Origin: Agarivorans albus
Lineage (GTDB): Bacteria > Pseudomonadota > Gammaproteobacteria > Enterobacterales > Celerinatantimonadaceae
Assembly: GCF_019670105.1 (NCBI RefSeq)
Contig: NZ_AP023032.1
Span: 1,606,972 to 1,670,971, forward strand
Length of the DNA: 64,000 nt
Direction of reading: 5' to 3'
Below, piece by piece: positions 37,140 to 45,966 of this stretch. The notes beneath the pieces are model-generated. The model saw only the letters and a program-made list of their open reading frames with translations, was not told the DNA's origin and ran no database searches. How positions within the stretch are numbered: the first letter of the stretch is position 1; each line of letters begins with the position of its first letter. The translations under genes were made by a program, and so were the position numbers.

Positions 37140-38969
37140 TTAGTTACTTGCAACACTTTTTAGTATTTCAGGCCATTGTCGGTAAATCATGTAATGACCT
37201 TGTTCAGGAACGACAGTGAGCTTAGCGTTGGCTGCGCGCTCGATAAAACGCTCGGCAAGCACTAATGGAATATGCCTGTCTTGCTCGCCATGGAATAGCC
37301 GCGTAGCAACTTTAACATCTTCAATGTTAAAGCCCCAAGGTGACATTACTTGACGAACCTCGTCAGAAAAAGCATTGCCGCCTTGGATCTTCGATTCTTT
37401 TAAATAGCGGCCAAACTTTTCCCTAAATTGCGGGCTATCAAACAGCTCAACATCGGCACCTTCTAGATCGCGGGCTAATACTTTAAATAATTTGTTAGGG
37501 TCTTTGTGCAAGCCCTTATCAAGAATATTAGTAAACAGGCGATGCATACTAGGGAAGTCACGAGCCAGCTTCATGTGCATGCGATATAGCTTGGCAGTGG
37601 CCTCGTAATCACTGTCGTAAGTGAGGGCATCACCTGAACTCACAATCGTCATGTTGCTGATCCGCTCAGGAATGGTGGCTGCGCAGCAGGCTGCGTAAAC
37701 GCCTCCTGTGGCATAGCCAAGTAACTGAACCTGCTCTAGCTTTAAATGGTCGAGCAGCGCTGCTAAGTCTTTTGACCAATTTACAAAACCGTAGTTTTCG
37801 CAGTAGTCAGAACCACCAAATCCGGGGCGGTCGATGCTGATTAAGCGCAAACCTAGGTGTTTTGCTAAATCAACATCATCAAAAAAGTTTTCTAAGCGAC
37901 TACCTAAAATACTGTGGCAATAAACCACCGGTTTGCCCTTTGGGCTACCGTATTCTTGGTAACACAGCTTACGTTGGTCGGGCAAAGTAAAGTAGCGTGC
38001 GTTAAGGTCGTGGGCTTCGGTAAAGTCAAAGTGGCGGCTACTTTGCGATAGCATTCCCCAAGGCCCAGTTAGCACCAAACTCGCTAATTCGCTCTGGCTA
38101 CTCACGTTGGTTTTCTTGAATACCGATTTAAGCTGGGTACGCACGGTGTTGTAACTCACAAAAATTTTGTCAGCAATGTCAGGTGGAGACATACCTTGCG
38201 CAATATAATTAACGATGCGCGCTTCTTTTGGGGTTAAGTTGTAACCGTCGGCAAAAGCGGCTAAATCAAGCTCTACATCGGGACGAGAAGGGGAGATAAA
38301 CACCACCACACTGGCATTTCGCTCTAAACTTGGGTTTTGCAGATGGTTTACCGGGCTAAGAATTACCATGGTTTGCACATCTGTTTCTTGACCAATTTGG
38401 ATCGGTAAGCCCCGGCTGCTGGATTCGTTAGGCCCCAGTGAAGACAGCTCTTCTACGTATTGATTGAGCAAATCTGTTGATTCACTTTGCTGGGTCACTA
38501 AGTTTTTATTGCGTTGGTATAACCCTTGGCCAAGCTGCAGGGTTTCTTCTGCTAGCTCGTTGGTGAGCAAAATTTCACTTTTAGCATTCACCAAAATTAC
38601 CCCAACCGGAATGTGGTCGAGCAAAGAGTTAAGCGAATGGTTTTTTTCTTCAAGCTGGTAAATACGCTTTGCGATATTTAATGCTTGGTTAAAGTGCTCA
38701 AGTAAAATCTGGTTCCGTTCAGAGTATTGGTTTGTAGCCATCGATAGTTGCGGAGATACCGCATCGAGCATTTGGCTTAATTGTGCCGAAGAGGAGTCTG
38801 AGTGGCCATGTTCTTCTGTGCTTTGAAGTTCTGGCATCATGTATAGGTGCTCAAGCAAATCGGGCCAATATTCAGGTTCTGCCGCCGCACGGTAAATCAT
38901 ACCGATTAACTGTTCCCTGTTATCGACACTGGTTAGCTCTCGCTCCTTGGTGCTATCCAATGAATTCAT
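37140..38969 (-). CDS. LuxR-type regulator fused to an alpha/beta-hydrolase domain without nucleophile
   Basis: A 609-residue fusion. A helical N-terminus and a PAS-like domain (LLDHIPVGVILVNAKSEILL, residues 116-205) are followed by a LuxR/GerE helix-turn-helix at 245-300 (LTPKEARIVNYIAQGMSPPD) and an alpha/beta-hydrolase fold at 330-605. In the hydrolase part the acid Asp564 (HGEQDRHIP) and His592 (PEQGHY) are present. The nucleophile elbow reads GYATG, residues 418-422, with Ala420 where GxSxG enzymes have Ser. The codon at 37712-37710 is GCC. It is therefore probably not a hydrolase, and the domain may bind a ligand that controls DNA binding. The target genes are unknown. No HTH partner gene or membrane segment is present. 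Confidence 0.85.
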   Translation of the reverse strand: MNSLDSTKERELTSVDNREQLIGMIYRAAAEPEYWPDLLEHLYMMPELQSTEEHGHSDSSSAQLSQMLDAVSPQLSMATNQYSERNQILLEHFNQALNIAKRIYQLEEKNHSLNSLLDHIPVGVILVNAKSEILLTNELAEETLQLGQGLYQRNKNLVTQQSESTDLLNQYVEELSSLGPNESSSRGLPIQIGQETDVQTMVILSPVNHLQNPSLERNASVVVFISPSRPDVELDLAAFADGYNLTPKEARIVNYIAQGMSPPDIADKIFVSYNTVRTQLKSVFKKTNVSSQSELASLVLTGPWGMLSQSSRHFDFTEAHDLNARYFTLPDQRKLCYQEYGSPKGKPVVYCHSILGSRLENFFDDVDLAKHLGLRLISIDRPGFGGSDYCENYGFVNWSKDLAALLDHLKLEQVQLLGYATGGVYAACCAATIPERISNMTIVSSGDALTYDSDYEATAKLYRMHMKLARDFPSMHRLFTNILDKGLHKDPNKLFKVLARDLEGADVELFDSPQFREKFGRYLKESKIQGGNAFSDEVRQVMSPWGFNIEDVKVATRLFHGEQDRHIPLVLAERFIERAANAKLTVVPEQGHYMIYRQWPEILKSVASN

Positions 38970-39178
38970 AGTATTGCTGCTAATTTACTTTTTATATTGA
39001 TATCTAGTTAGTTACCCGAATGTTCGCTTTACCTCTTTGTGGGTTTAGTCGACATTCTAGCTAAACTGCGAACCAACTAGGTATTCGGTTTAGTCCAGTC
39101 AATCTTATGTCAGAATTAACTAAAATCCCATCAATTTTGATGACTAACTCACTAGATGTGAGCTTGGCGTTTAAAACG
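38970..39178. promoter_or_regulatory. Upstream region of the LuxR-hydrolase gene
   Basis: A 209-bp gene-free stretch before the family B element. GGTTTAGTC occurs twice as a direct repeat (39042-39050 and 39087-39095, 45 bp apart), with a related inverted CTAAAC between them. Such spacing could be an operator pair, but nothing else supports this. Confidence 0.3.
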
Positions 39179-39448
39179 CTAGGGGCTGTTAGTCTTTCGT
39201 GGTTGAATTTTGTTCGCGAAAAAAATCGTTTTAGGCGCAGCTAGGCGTGTGTAGCCTAGCATTCTAAGTGAATACGCCTTAACAAAGCATAAAGCGATTT
39301 TAGCCGAACCCTTCGGGCAGCGTTTGTGGCTTATTTCTACTGCGGTATCAGCTTCTCGTGTCGGCTCGCTACACATTAAAGCTTCTGCCTTATATAAATA
39401 AGCCACAAACAGCTGCAAAAAACAGCTCGAAAGATAAACAGCCCCTAG
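39179..39448. repeat. Family B dispersed repeat, copy 1
   Basis: A 270-bp element with 21-bp terminal inverted repeats pairing at 19 of 21 positions; the ends read CTAGGGGCTGTT and AACAGCCCCTAG. Inside are three further inverted pairs: CTAGGC with GCCTAG, a TCGTTTTAG and CGATTTTAG pair, and a perfect 15-bp pair GTTTGTGGCTTATTT (39321-39335) with AAATAAGCCACAAAC. The core is similar to 59253-59525. It ends 3 bp beyond the xseA stop codon. It carries no transposase gene. Confidence 0.85.
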
Positions 39449-39451
39449 AGC

Positions 39452-40786
39452 TTATTCAATAATTGTTGCGTTATGGTTTCCATCAGCAAACTTGATATTG
39501 ACTTGGTCACCAACGCTTAAATCTGCAGCAGATTTAACGATTTTCTGTTGCTGAGTCACCAAGCTAAAACCTCGTTCCAAAACGCGCAGTGGGCTCAAAT
39601 TGTCCATTTGTCGACAAACATTGACTAAGGCATCTTGCTGGTGTTGAAGGTTCTTATCACTGGCTAGGTTTAGCCGCTGCTTAAGCTGGACCAACAGTTG
39701 CTGATGACGGCTTAGCTTTTGTTCTAATAGTGAGTGTTTTAAACGTGAGTGCGCTTCTAGATGGCGCTGCTTGCTGCGGTTTAAGCTTTGTTGATGAGCA
39801 AAGCTTAAACGGTGGCTAAGCTCGTCAAAGCGTTGCTGTTGCTGTTCCAATAAATGGATAGGGGATTGGGTTTCTACTTGGTGGTGAAGCTGCTTGAGGC
39901 GGATCTGTTGCCGACTAAGCATATGTAAGTAGCTTTGCTCTAACTGTTGGCTTAGTTTGTTTAAGCTTAACGCAAGGTGGCTAGCTTGCTGGCTAACAAT
40001 TTCTGCTGCAGCTGAGGGGGTTGCGGCGCGAATGTCGGCAACTAAATCACAAATGCTGTCGTCCACTTCGTGGCCTACCGCAGATATAATCGGAATGTTT
40101 GAATTAAATATACAGCGGGCGAGGGCTTCGTCATTAAAGGCGGACAAATCTTCTTTAGAGCCTCCACCGCGGCCAACAATAAGTAGATCTACTTCTTCAC
40201 GTTGATTTGCAAGCTCAATCATATTGCTAAGTTGGCTTGCCGCGGCATCTCCCTGAACGGCTGCAGGATAAACGATCACTTTAATAGCAGGGGCGCGGCG
40301 TTGAAGTACCGATAATATATCTTGTAATGCCGCCCCAGAGGCGGAGCTTACTACACCAATGGTGCTAGGGTATTCGGGCAGGGATTGCTTGTCAGCTTGG
40401 CTAAATAAGCCTTCGCTGGCCAACTTCATTTTTAGTTGCTCAAACGCTTGCTGCTGTGCGCCGTCTCCAGCAGGGTGAATGGCTTCTGCAATAAGCTGAT
40501 AATCACCGCGTGGTTCATACATGGTGATTTTGGCTTTCACTAATACTTGCATGCCGTTTTCTAGTGTGAAGACAGCTTTGCGATTAGCGCCCTTAAACAT
40601 GGCACAGCGTACTTGGGCACCATCGTCCTTTAAACTGAAGTACCAGTGCCCCGAAAATGGAGTAGCAAAATTAGATATTTCACCTGCTAACCAAACTGTG
40701 CCTAGAGAGTTCTCTAGCAATCGCCTAACTTGCTGGTTTAATTGACTTACGCTGAGGATATTTTGGGCGATTTGATTGCTTTGCAT
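39452..40786 (-). CDS. xseA: Exodeoxyribonuclease VII large subunit
   Basis: 444 residues. It degrades single-stranded DNA to oligonucleotides together with XseB. The OB-fold is at residues 1-105 (LNQQVRRLLENSLGTVWLAG, GHWYFSLKDDGAQVRCAMF). The catalytic domain follows, with GVVSSASGAALQD, LLIVGRGGGSKEDL and SAVGHEVDDSICDLVADIRA. A long coiled-coil rich in Gln and Leu makes up residues 270-400. I start at 40786 (MQSNQIAQNILSVSQ), because the upstream extension is hydrophobic and unlike the family. It is divergent from guaB, as in E. coli. Confidence 0.96.
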   Translation of the reverse strand: MQSNQIAQNILSVSQLNQQVRRLLENSLGTVWLAGEISNFATPFSGHWYFSLKDDGAQVRCAMFKGANRKAVFTLENGMQVLVKAKITMYEPRGDYQLIAEAIHPAGDGAQQQAFEQLKMKLASEGLFSQADKQSLPEYPSTIGVVSSASGAALQDILSVLQRRAPAIKVIVYPAAVQGDAAASQLSNMIELANQREEVDLLIVGRGGGSKEDLSAFNDEALARCIFNSNIPIISAVGHEVDDSICDLVADIRAATPSAAAEIVSQQASHLALSLNKLSQQLEQSYLHMLSRQQIRLKQLHHQVETQSPIHLLEQQQQRFDELSHRLSFAHQQSLNRSKQRHLEAHSRLKHSLLEQKLSRHQQLLVQLKQRLNLASDKNLQHQQDALVNVCRQMDNLSPLRVLERGFSLVTQQQKIVKSAADLSVGDQVNIKFADGNHNATIIE

Positions 40787-40838
40787 TAGCCAACTCGAAG
40801 CTAAATTGAAAATAATGTAAGAAAATAACATTTTTCAA

Positions 40839-40867
40839 TTTACCTTGGCCAGCTTTATACCTATAAT
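40839..40867 (+). promoter_or_regulatory. Candidate guaBA promoter
   Basis: TTTACC at 40839-40844 and TATAAT at 40862-40867 with a 17-bp spacer, 50 bp before the guaB start. The same hexamers and spacing occur before hisS. Confidence 0.6.
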
Positions 40868-40917
40868 CCGACCGCAATATTTTATCCCTTTATTAACTGA
40901 TTTAGGCGAATGTTGCT

Positions 40918-42378
40918 ATGTTGAGAATTTCCAAAGAAGCCTTAACCTTCGATGATGTACTACTACTTCCTGCTCACTCAGAAGTACTTCCTAATACTGC
41001 CAATTTGGCGACACGTCTAACCAAAGATATCCCGCTTAGTATTCCAATGGTGTCTGCTGCCATGGATACGGTAACCGAAGCTAATTTTGCTATTGCACTA
41101 GCGCAAGAGGGCGGTGTTGGTTTTATTCACAAAAACATGAGCATTGAGCAGCAAGCTGCTGAAGTGCGTAAAGTGAAGAAGTTTGAAGCTGGTATCGTTC
41201 TAGAGCCTATTACTGTAACGCCTGAGTTAACCTTGGGCCAAATTGCAGAGTTGCGTCAAATCCACGGTTTTGCTGGTTTCCCTGTTGTGACTGAAGCGAA
41301 TGACCTAGTGGGTATTGTAACTGGCCGTGATTTACGTTTTGAAACTGATTTTTCTAAAACTGTTTCTCAAGTAATGACACCTAAAGAGCGTTTAGTTACA
41401 ACTACCGATACATCGCGTGACGTTGTTGAAAAACTGATGCACGAACACCGCATTGAAAAAATGCTAGTGGTAGATGAGGCTTTCAAACTGACCGGTTTGA
41501 TTACCGTAAAAGATTTCAAAAAAGCGGAACGTAAACCTAATGCTTGTAAAGATAGCTTTGGCCGCTTGCGTGTTGGCGCTGCTGTAGGTGCTGGTGCGGG
41601 TAACGAAGAGCGTATTGATGCCTTAGTTGAAGCCGGCGTAGATGTATTGTTGATTGACTCGTCTCACGGTCATTCTCAAGGCGTTCTTGATCGCATTAAA
41701 GCCACCCATGAAAAATACCCAGACTTGCCAATCGTTGGTGGCAATGTGGCAACTGGCGCAGGCGCTTTAGCCCTAGCTGACGCAGGTGTAAGTGCGGTAA
41801 AAGTAGGTATTGGCCCTGGTTCAATTTGTACTACGCGTATTGTAACCGGTGTGGGTGTACCACAAATTACCGCAGTAGCTGATGCTGTTGAAGCGCTGAA
41901 AGGTCGTGATATTCCGGTTATTGCAGACGGCGGTATTCGCTTCTCTGGCGATATTGCTAAAGCCTTAGTTGCTGGTGCATCTTGTGTAATGGTTGGTAGC
42001 ATGTTTGCTGGTACCGAAGAAGCACCAGGTGAAATTGAACTTTATCAAGGCCGTTCGTTTAAGTCTTACCGTGGTATGGGCTCGCTTGGCGCAATGTCTC
42101 AAGGTTCATCAGATCGTTACTTCCAAACAGACAATGCAGCTGACAAATTAGTACCAGAAGGTATTGAAGGCCGCGTAGCTTATAAAGGCCCGGTAAAAGC
42201 GATTATTCACCAGCAAATGGGCGGTTTACGTTCGTGCATGGGCTTAACCGGTTGCGCTACAATTAACGAGTTAAATACCAAAGCAGAATTTGTGCGGGTA
42301 ACTAGCGCAGGTATGGGTGAAAGTCACGTACATGACGTAACCATTACCAAAGAAGCCCCTAACTACCGTATGGGTTAA
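40918..42378 (+). CDS. guaB: Inosine-5'-monophosphate dehydrogenase
   Basis: 486 residues. It oxidises IMP to XMP with NAD, the first committed step of GMP synthesis. The TIM-barrel catalytic domain is interrupted by two CBS domains at about residues 92-205. The catalytic Cys is in [15 protein letters not shown] near residue 303. The mobile flap follows with [10 protein letters not shown]. guaA, the next enzyme, follows after a hairpin. Confidence 0.98.
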   Translation: MLRISKEALTFDDVLLLPAHSEVLPNTANLATRLTKDIPLSIPMVSAAMDTVTEANFAIALAQEGGVGFIHKNMSIEQQAAEVRKVKKFEAGIVLEPITVTPELTLGQIAELRQIHGFAGFPVVTEANDLVGIVTGRDLRFETDFSKTVSQVMTPKERLVTTTDTSRDVVEKLMHEHRIEKMLVVDEAFKLTGLITVKDFKKAERKPNACKDSFGRLRVGAAVGAGAGNEERIDALVEAGVDVLLIDSSHGHSQGVLDRIKATHEKYPDLPIVGGNVATGAGALALADAGVSAVKVGIGPGSICTTRIVTGVGVPQITAVADAVEALKGRDIPVIADGGIRFSGDIAKALVAGASCVMVGSMFAGTEEAPGEIELYQGRSFKSYRGMGSLGAMSQGSSDRYFQTDNAADKLVPEGIEGRVAYKGPVKAIIHQQMGGLRSCMGLTGCATINELNTKAEFVRVTSAGMGESHVHDVTITKEAPNYRMG

Positions 42379-42401
42379 GCCTAAAAGTTTGTTTTTCTTC
42401 T

Positions 42402-42423
42402 CTAAGCGCCGAAAGGCGCTTAG
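42402..42423 (+). terminator. Hairpin between guaB and guaA
   Basis: CTAAGCGCC-GAAA-GGCGCTTAG, a 9-bp stem with a stable GAAA tetraloop. There is no T-run, so it is more likely a processing or attenuation hairpin within the operon. Confidence 0.55.
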
Positions 42424-42452
42424 TTCTATCAGCCTATTTTAAGTAAGTGATT

Positions 42453-44033
42453 ATGAGCAGAGATATCCACGAACATCGTATTCTAATTTTAGATTTTGGA
42501 TCGCAATATACCCAACTTATCGCGCGTCGAATCCGCGAAATCGGTGTGTATTGTGAATTGTGGGGCTGGGATGTAGAAGAAGCCGATATCCGCGAGTTTG
42601 CGCCGAACGGTATTATTTTGGCCGGTGGCCCAGAAAGCGTTACGGAGAATGATTCTCCGCGCGCTCCTGAGTACGTATTTAATGCTGGCGTTCCTGTTCT
42701 AGGTATTTGTTACGGCATGCAAACTATGTCTGAGCAACTAGGTGGAGCGGTTATTCAAGGCGAAGGCGAGCGTGAGTTTGGTTACGCTCAAGTTGAAGTG
42801 GTTGCGCAATCTCCATTGTTTAAAGCAATCGAAGATGCAGTTGCACCAAATGGCAATGCCTTGCTAGATGTTTGGATGAGCCATGGCGATAAAGTGTCGA
42901 CCATTCCTGAAGGTTTCACCACCGTTGCGCAAACTCCAAGTTGTGAGTTTGCTGCCATGATGAATCAAGATAAGCATTTCTACGGTGTGCAGTTCCACCC
43001 TGAGGTGACTCATACTCGTCAAGGCTTGCGCATGCTAGAGCACTTTGTAAAAGATATTTGTGCTTGTGAAGCTTTATGGACCTCTGAATCAATCATTGAG
43101 AACGCCATTGCTCAAATTAAAGAGCAAGTCGGCGATGACGAAGTTATTCTTGGTCTTAGTGGCGGCGTTGACTCCTCGGTTGTGGCAATGTTGGTTCAAC
43201 GTGCAATTGGTGACAAACTTACCTGCGTATTTGTAGATAATGGTTTGCTGCGTCTGAATGAGGGCCAGCAGGTGATGGATATGTTTGGTAACCACTTCGG
43301 TTTAAACATCGTTCACGTAAATGCTGAAAACCGCTTCCTAGATGCAATGGCTGGCGAAAGTGACCCGGAGAAGAAGCGTAAGATTATTGGCCATGTGTTC
43401 ATTGACGTGTTCGATGAAGAGGCTAAAAAGCTGAAAAATGCTAAATGGCTTGCACAGGGCACGATTTACCCTGACGTTATCGAATCAGCGGCTTCTAAAA
43501 CCGGCAAAGCGCATGTGATTAAATCTCACCATAACGTAGGTGGCTTACCTGATGATATGGAGATGGGTTTAGTAGAGCCACTTAAAGAGTTGTTTAAAGA
43601 TGAAGTGCGCAAAATTGGCTTAGAGCTAGGCCTTCCTTACGATATGTTATACCGCCATCCATTCCCTGGGCCTGGTTTAGGTGTACGCGTATTGGGTGAA
43701 GTGAAGAAAGAATACTGTGATTTACTACGCCGTGCCGATGCTATCTTCATTGAAGAATTACACAAAGCAGATCTATACCATAAAGTAAGCCAAGCTTTCA
43801 CCGTATTCTTGCCGGTTCGCTCGGTAGGTGTAATGGGCGATGCGCGTAAGTATGACTGGGTTGTATCATTGCGCGCAGTTGAAACTATCGACTTTATGAC
43901 TGCACATTGGGCACACCTACCTTACGATTTCTTAGGTAATGTGAGCAACCGTATAATCAACGAGATTGATGGTATTTCTCGTGTTGTTTACGACATATCT
44001 GGTAAGCCACCAGCGACCATTGAGTGGGAATAA
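42453..44033 (+). CDS. guaA: GMP synthase (glutamine-hydrolysing)
   Basis: 526 residues. It converts XMP to GMP. The glutaminase domain covers residues 1-200, with the nucleophile Cys in GICYGMQT and the His-Glu pair in [11 protein letters not shown]. The ATP-pyrophosphatase domain has the P-loop [11 protein letters not shown] near residue 230. The dimerisation domain ends [10 protein letters not shown], identical to E. coli. ATG 42453 is preferred over a GTG at 42447. A terminator follows. Confidence 0.98.
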   Translation: MSRDIHEHRILILDFGSQYTQLIARRIREIGVYCELWGWDVEEADIREFAPNGIILAGGPESVTENDSPRAPEYVFNAGVPVLGICYGMQTMSEQLGGAVIQGEGEREFGYAQVEVVAQSPLFKAIEDAVAPNGNALLDVWMSHGDKVSTIPEGFTTVAQTPSCEFAAMMNQDKHFYGVQFHPEVTHTRQGLRMLEHFVKDICACEALWTSESIIENAIAQIKEQVGDDEVILGLSGGVDSSVVAMLVQRAIGDKLTCVFVDNGLLRLNEGQQVMDMFGNHFGLNIVHVNAENRFLDAMAGESDPEKKRKIIGHVFIDVFDEEAKKLKNAKWLAQGTIYPDVIESAASKTGKAHVIKSHHNVGGLPDDMEMGLVEPLKELFKDEVRKIGLELGLPYDMLYRHPFPGPGLGVRVLGEVKKEYCDLLRRADAIFIEELHKADLYHKVSQAFTVFLPVRSVGVMGDARKYDWVVSLRAVETIDFMTAHWAHLPYDFLGNVSNRIINEIDGISRVVYDISGKPPATIEWE

Positions 44034-44051
44034 ACTTCCCTTCGTTGAATA

Positions 44052-44078
44052 AAGCGCCGTAATGGCGCTTTTTTTTGC
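44052..44078 (+). terminator. Intrinsic terminator after guaA
   Basis: AAGCGCC-GTAAT-GGCGCTT followed by an unbroken run of T. Confidence 0.92.
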
Positions 44079-44184
44079 CTCACATTCAGCCAAAGGCTTT
44101 CTCTGCGTGCCTCCTTGCTATTTAAAGCCGAACAACTAATTCACGTTCTCTATTTTTAAGATCTGCTCTATGATGATGTTTTAA

Positions 44185-44345
44185 TACCAATCACACTAAG
44201 TAAGTGAGCAGAAGTAACGCAGGGAAAAGGCTCGAGAATAAGGCAGGGGTTTTCGATAAGTAGTTATTCTACAATCAAAAATTCTAACGCAGTTATCGAG
44301 TATTTTTAACCAGTTAGAATGATTAGTTACTTAGTACGGTTGGTA
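44185..44345 (+). repeat. Family A dispersed repeat, copy 2
   Basis: A 161-bp element, closely similar to 2708-2867 and in the same orientation. Terminal repeats are TACCAATCACACTAAGTAA and TTACTTAGTACGGTTGGTA. The central 50 bases, from CGATAAGTAGTTATTC to GCAGTTATCGAG, are essentially identical between copies. It ends 19 bp before the GTG start of the transporter gene, much as copy 1 ends 24 bp before its gene. Confidence 0.87.
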
Positions 44346-44364
44346 TAACAGGGAGAGTCATGGC

Positions 44365-45540
44365 GTGAACATTTTTGTATGGATGCTGGCTATTTGCCAA
44401 GCCTTATTAACCACCGGAAATATTTTGCTCGTGGCAGTCACCGGCTTAATTGGCCAGCAGCTCGCTCCTTCCGCTGCTTGGGTTACCTTCCCTGTTGCTA
44501 TGCAATTTTTAGGGCTAATGTTAGCCACCATTCCTGCGTCTCTTATTATGGGGATAACCGGGCGCAAGAAAGGTTTTGTACTTGGTAACTTGGTTGGAAT
44601 TAGTGGTGCACTATTAGCTACTTATGCGCTATATCACCATCAATTTATGCTGTTTAGTTGCGCAACCTTTTTATTAGGAATAGGCATTGGTTTTGGCATG
44701 TTGTATCGCTTTGCGGCGGTAGAGCTTTGCTCCGAAGGGCAGCAACCCCGAGCCATTTCAGCCATTATGGCTGGCGGGGTGATCGCAGCGGTGATTGGGC
44801 CAAGCCTAGCGGTTTATAGTCAAGCGTGGTGGCCTAATCAGCCTTTCATTGGCGCGTTTGTTGGTTTACTTGCTCTGTATATTATTGCCTTAATACTGCT
44901 GCTGATGATTCGCTTCAATGATACTGAAGCTAGCAGCCAGTCGACAATCGATGCTCGACCTCTAAGGGAAATAGTTAGTTCGGCCAATTACATCGTTGCA
45001 GTGGTGGCTGGCGTTGTTAGTTACTTTGTAATGAACCTCCTTATGACCGCAACGCCTTTAGCGATGCATCACCATGGCTATCATTTTGCTCAATCTGCTT
45101 CGGTCATTGAATGGCATGTATTAGGCATGTTTGCCCCTTCGTTTATTACCGGCAGGCTAATATTGAAAATGGGGCTTTTCCCAACCATGCTGCTTGGTTT
45201 AGCGCTAATGTTTGCTTGTGTTGTTGTTAATTTAATGGGCACTAGCTTTATTCATTTTGCAGTTGCATTAACCTTGCTTGGAGTAGGGTGGAACTTTATG
45301 TTTATTGGCGCGACCCAAATGCTAACTCAATCTTATCACTTAAATGAGAAGGCTAAAGCTCAAGCTGTTAATGAGTTTGTGGTGTTCTCTTTAGTGGCTA
45401 TTTCAGCGCTGTCTGCTGGCTGGTTAGAGCAAAGTTTGGGGTGGCGAGTGGTAAATGTTAGCGCCTTACCCATATTGACGCTTGGTTTGATTTGCTTGTT
45501 GTTTTATCAGCGTCAACATAAAAGGCAACTATCTGTATGA
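44365..45540 (+). CDS. MFS transporter
   Basis: 391 residues with about 12 predicted membrane segments, the major facilitator layout. The loop between helices 2 and 3 reads MGITGRKKGFVLG, a form of the G-x-x-x-D/G-R-x-G-R/K-K motif. Substrate unknown; the drug/sugar-exporter type is plausible but unproven. It starts with GTG preceded by GGGAGAG. An ATG five bases earlier runs straight into a stop. A family A repeat directly upstream probably supplies or separates the promoter. Confidence 0.85.
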   Translation: MNIFVWMLAICQALLTTGNILLVAVTGLIGQQLAPSAAWVTFPVAMQFLGLMLATIPASLIMGITGRKKGFVLGNLVGISGALLATYALYHHQFMLFSCATFLLGIGIGFGMLYRFAAVELCSEGQQPRAISAIMAGGVIAAVIGPSLAVYSQAWWPNQPFIGAFVGLLALYIIALILLLMIRFNDTEASSQSTIDARPLREIVSSANYIVAVVAGVVSYFVMNLLMTATPLAMHHHGYHFAQSASVIEWHVLGMFAPSFITGRLILKMGLFPTMLLGLALMFACVVVNLMGTSFIHFAVALTLLGVGWNFMFIGATQMLTQSYHLNEKAKAQAVNEFVVFSLVAISALSAGWLEQSLGWRVVNVSALPILTLGLICLLFYQRQHKRQLSV

Positions 45541-45670
45541 GGCTAATTAAAGCCTGGATTTTTGTGCGTAACATCAAAGATTAATTTTTTTAATGCTAAA
45601 GCCATGCGGTTTTTATTGATTAATACCACTGATGTGTTTGCTGATAGGTCTATCTCTATGAATTTCAGGT

Positions 45671-45910
45671 AAAAAAAAGCCACTGCATAAGCAGTGGCTC
45701 AAAATTCTTTTTGACAGACAGGGTCAAAATAAGAAACAGGGAAGTCAGCAAAAGGGCTGACAAATGCAAACACAACATAGCAATCAAAGTAATTACAAAT
45801 CCGGTAACTACTCAAAGAGGCCTGACATAACACCTTGATTTTAGGTGCTGCGTCAGACCCCTTCGCCTGATTGCGGGTGCATAGTAATCTGCAACTGGTC
45901 CTACAACAAC
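45671..45910 (-). ncRNA. gcvB: GcvB small regulatory RNA
   Basis: Divergent from gcvA, exactly where GcvB lies in enterobacteria. Read on the minus strand it holds the GU-rich target-pairing region (TATGTTGTGTTTGCATTTG at 45780-45762), then TTCCCTGTTTCTTATTTTGA and CCCTGTCTGTC (45744-45713), the conserved GcvB 3' block. The terminator AGCCACTGC-TTAT-GCAGTGGCT is followed by eight T. TATAAT at 45922-45917 sets the start near 45910, giving about 240 nt. GcvB pairs with and represses mRNAs of peptide and amino-acid transporters with Hfq. The 5' third does not match E. coli by eye but folds into a stem, CTGAC..CACCT with AGGTG..GTCAG. Confidence 0.85.
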
Positions 45911-45916
45911 AGATAA

Positions 45917-45922
45917 ATTATA
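45917..45922 (-). promoter_or_regulatory. gcvB -10 element
   Basis: A perfect TATAAT on the minus strand with no good -35 box 17 bp upstream, as expected for an activator-dependent promoter. GcvA is the known activator in E. coli. Binding boxes for GcvA were not identified. Confidence 0.6.
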
Positions 45923-45966
45923 ATGACCATAGATTAGAAAAACTTATCCGTTAATGGGATGTGAAA

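Noticed and set aside
39179-39418. 79-codon open frame on the minus strand inside family B copy 1
   Set aside because: In copy 2 the same frame is interrupted by stops, so it is not a conserved protein. It is a by-product of the repeat.
45800-45900. Possible glycine riboswitch beside gcvA
   Set aside because: GcvA is a regulator gene and not a glycine-cleavage gene. The purine-rich segment fits the 5' part of GcvB on the other strand, and the tandem aptamer pattern is absent.
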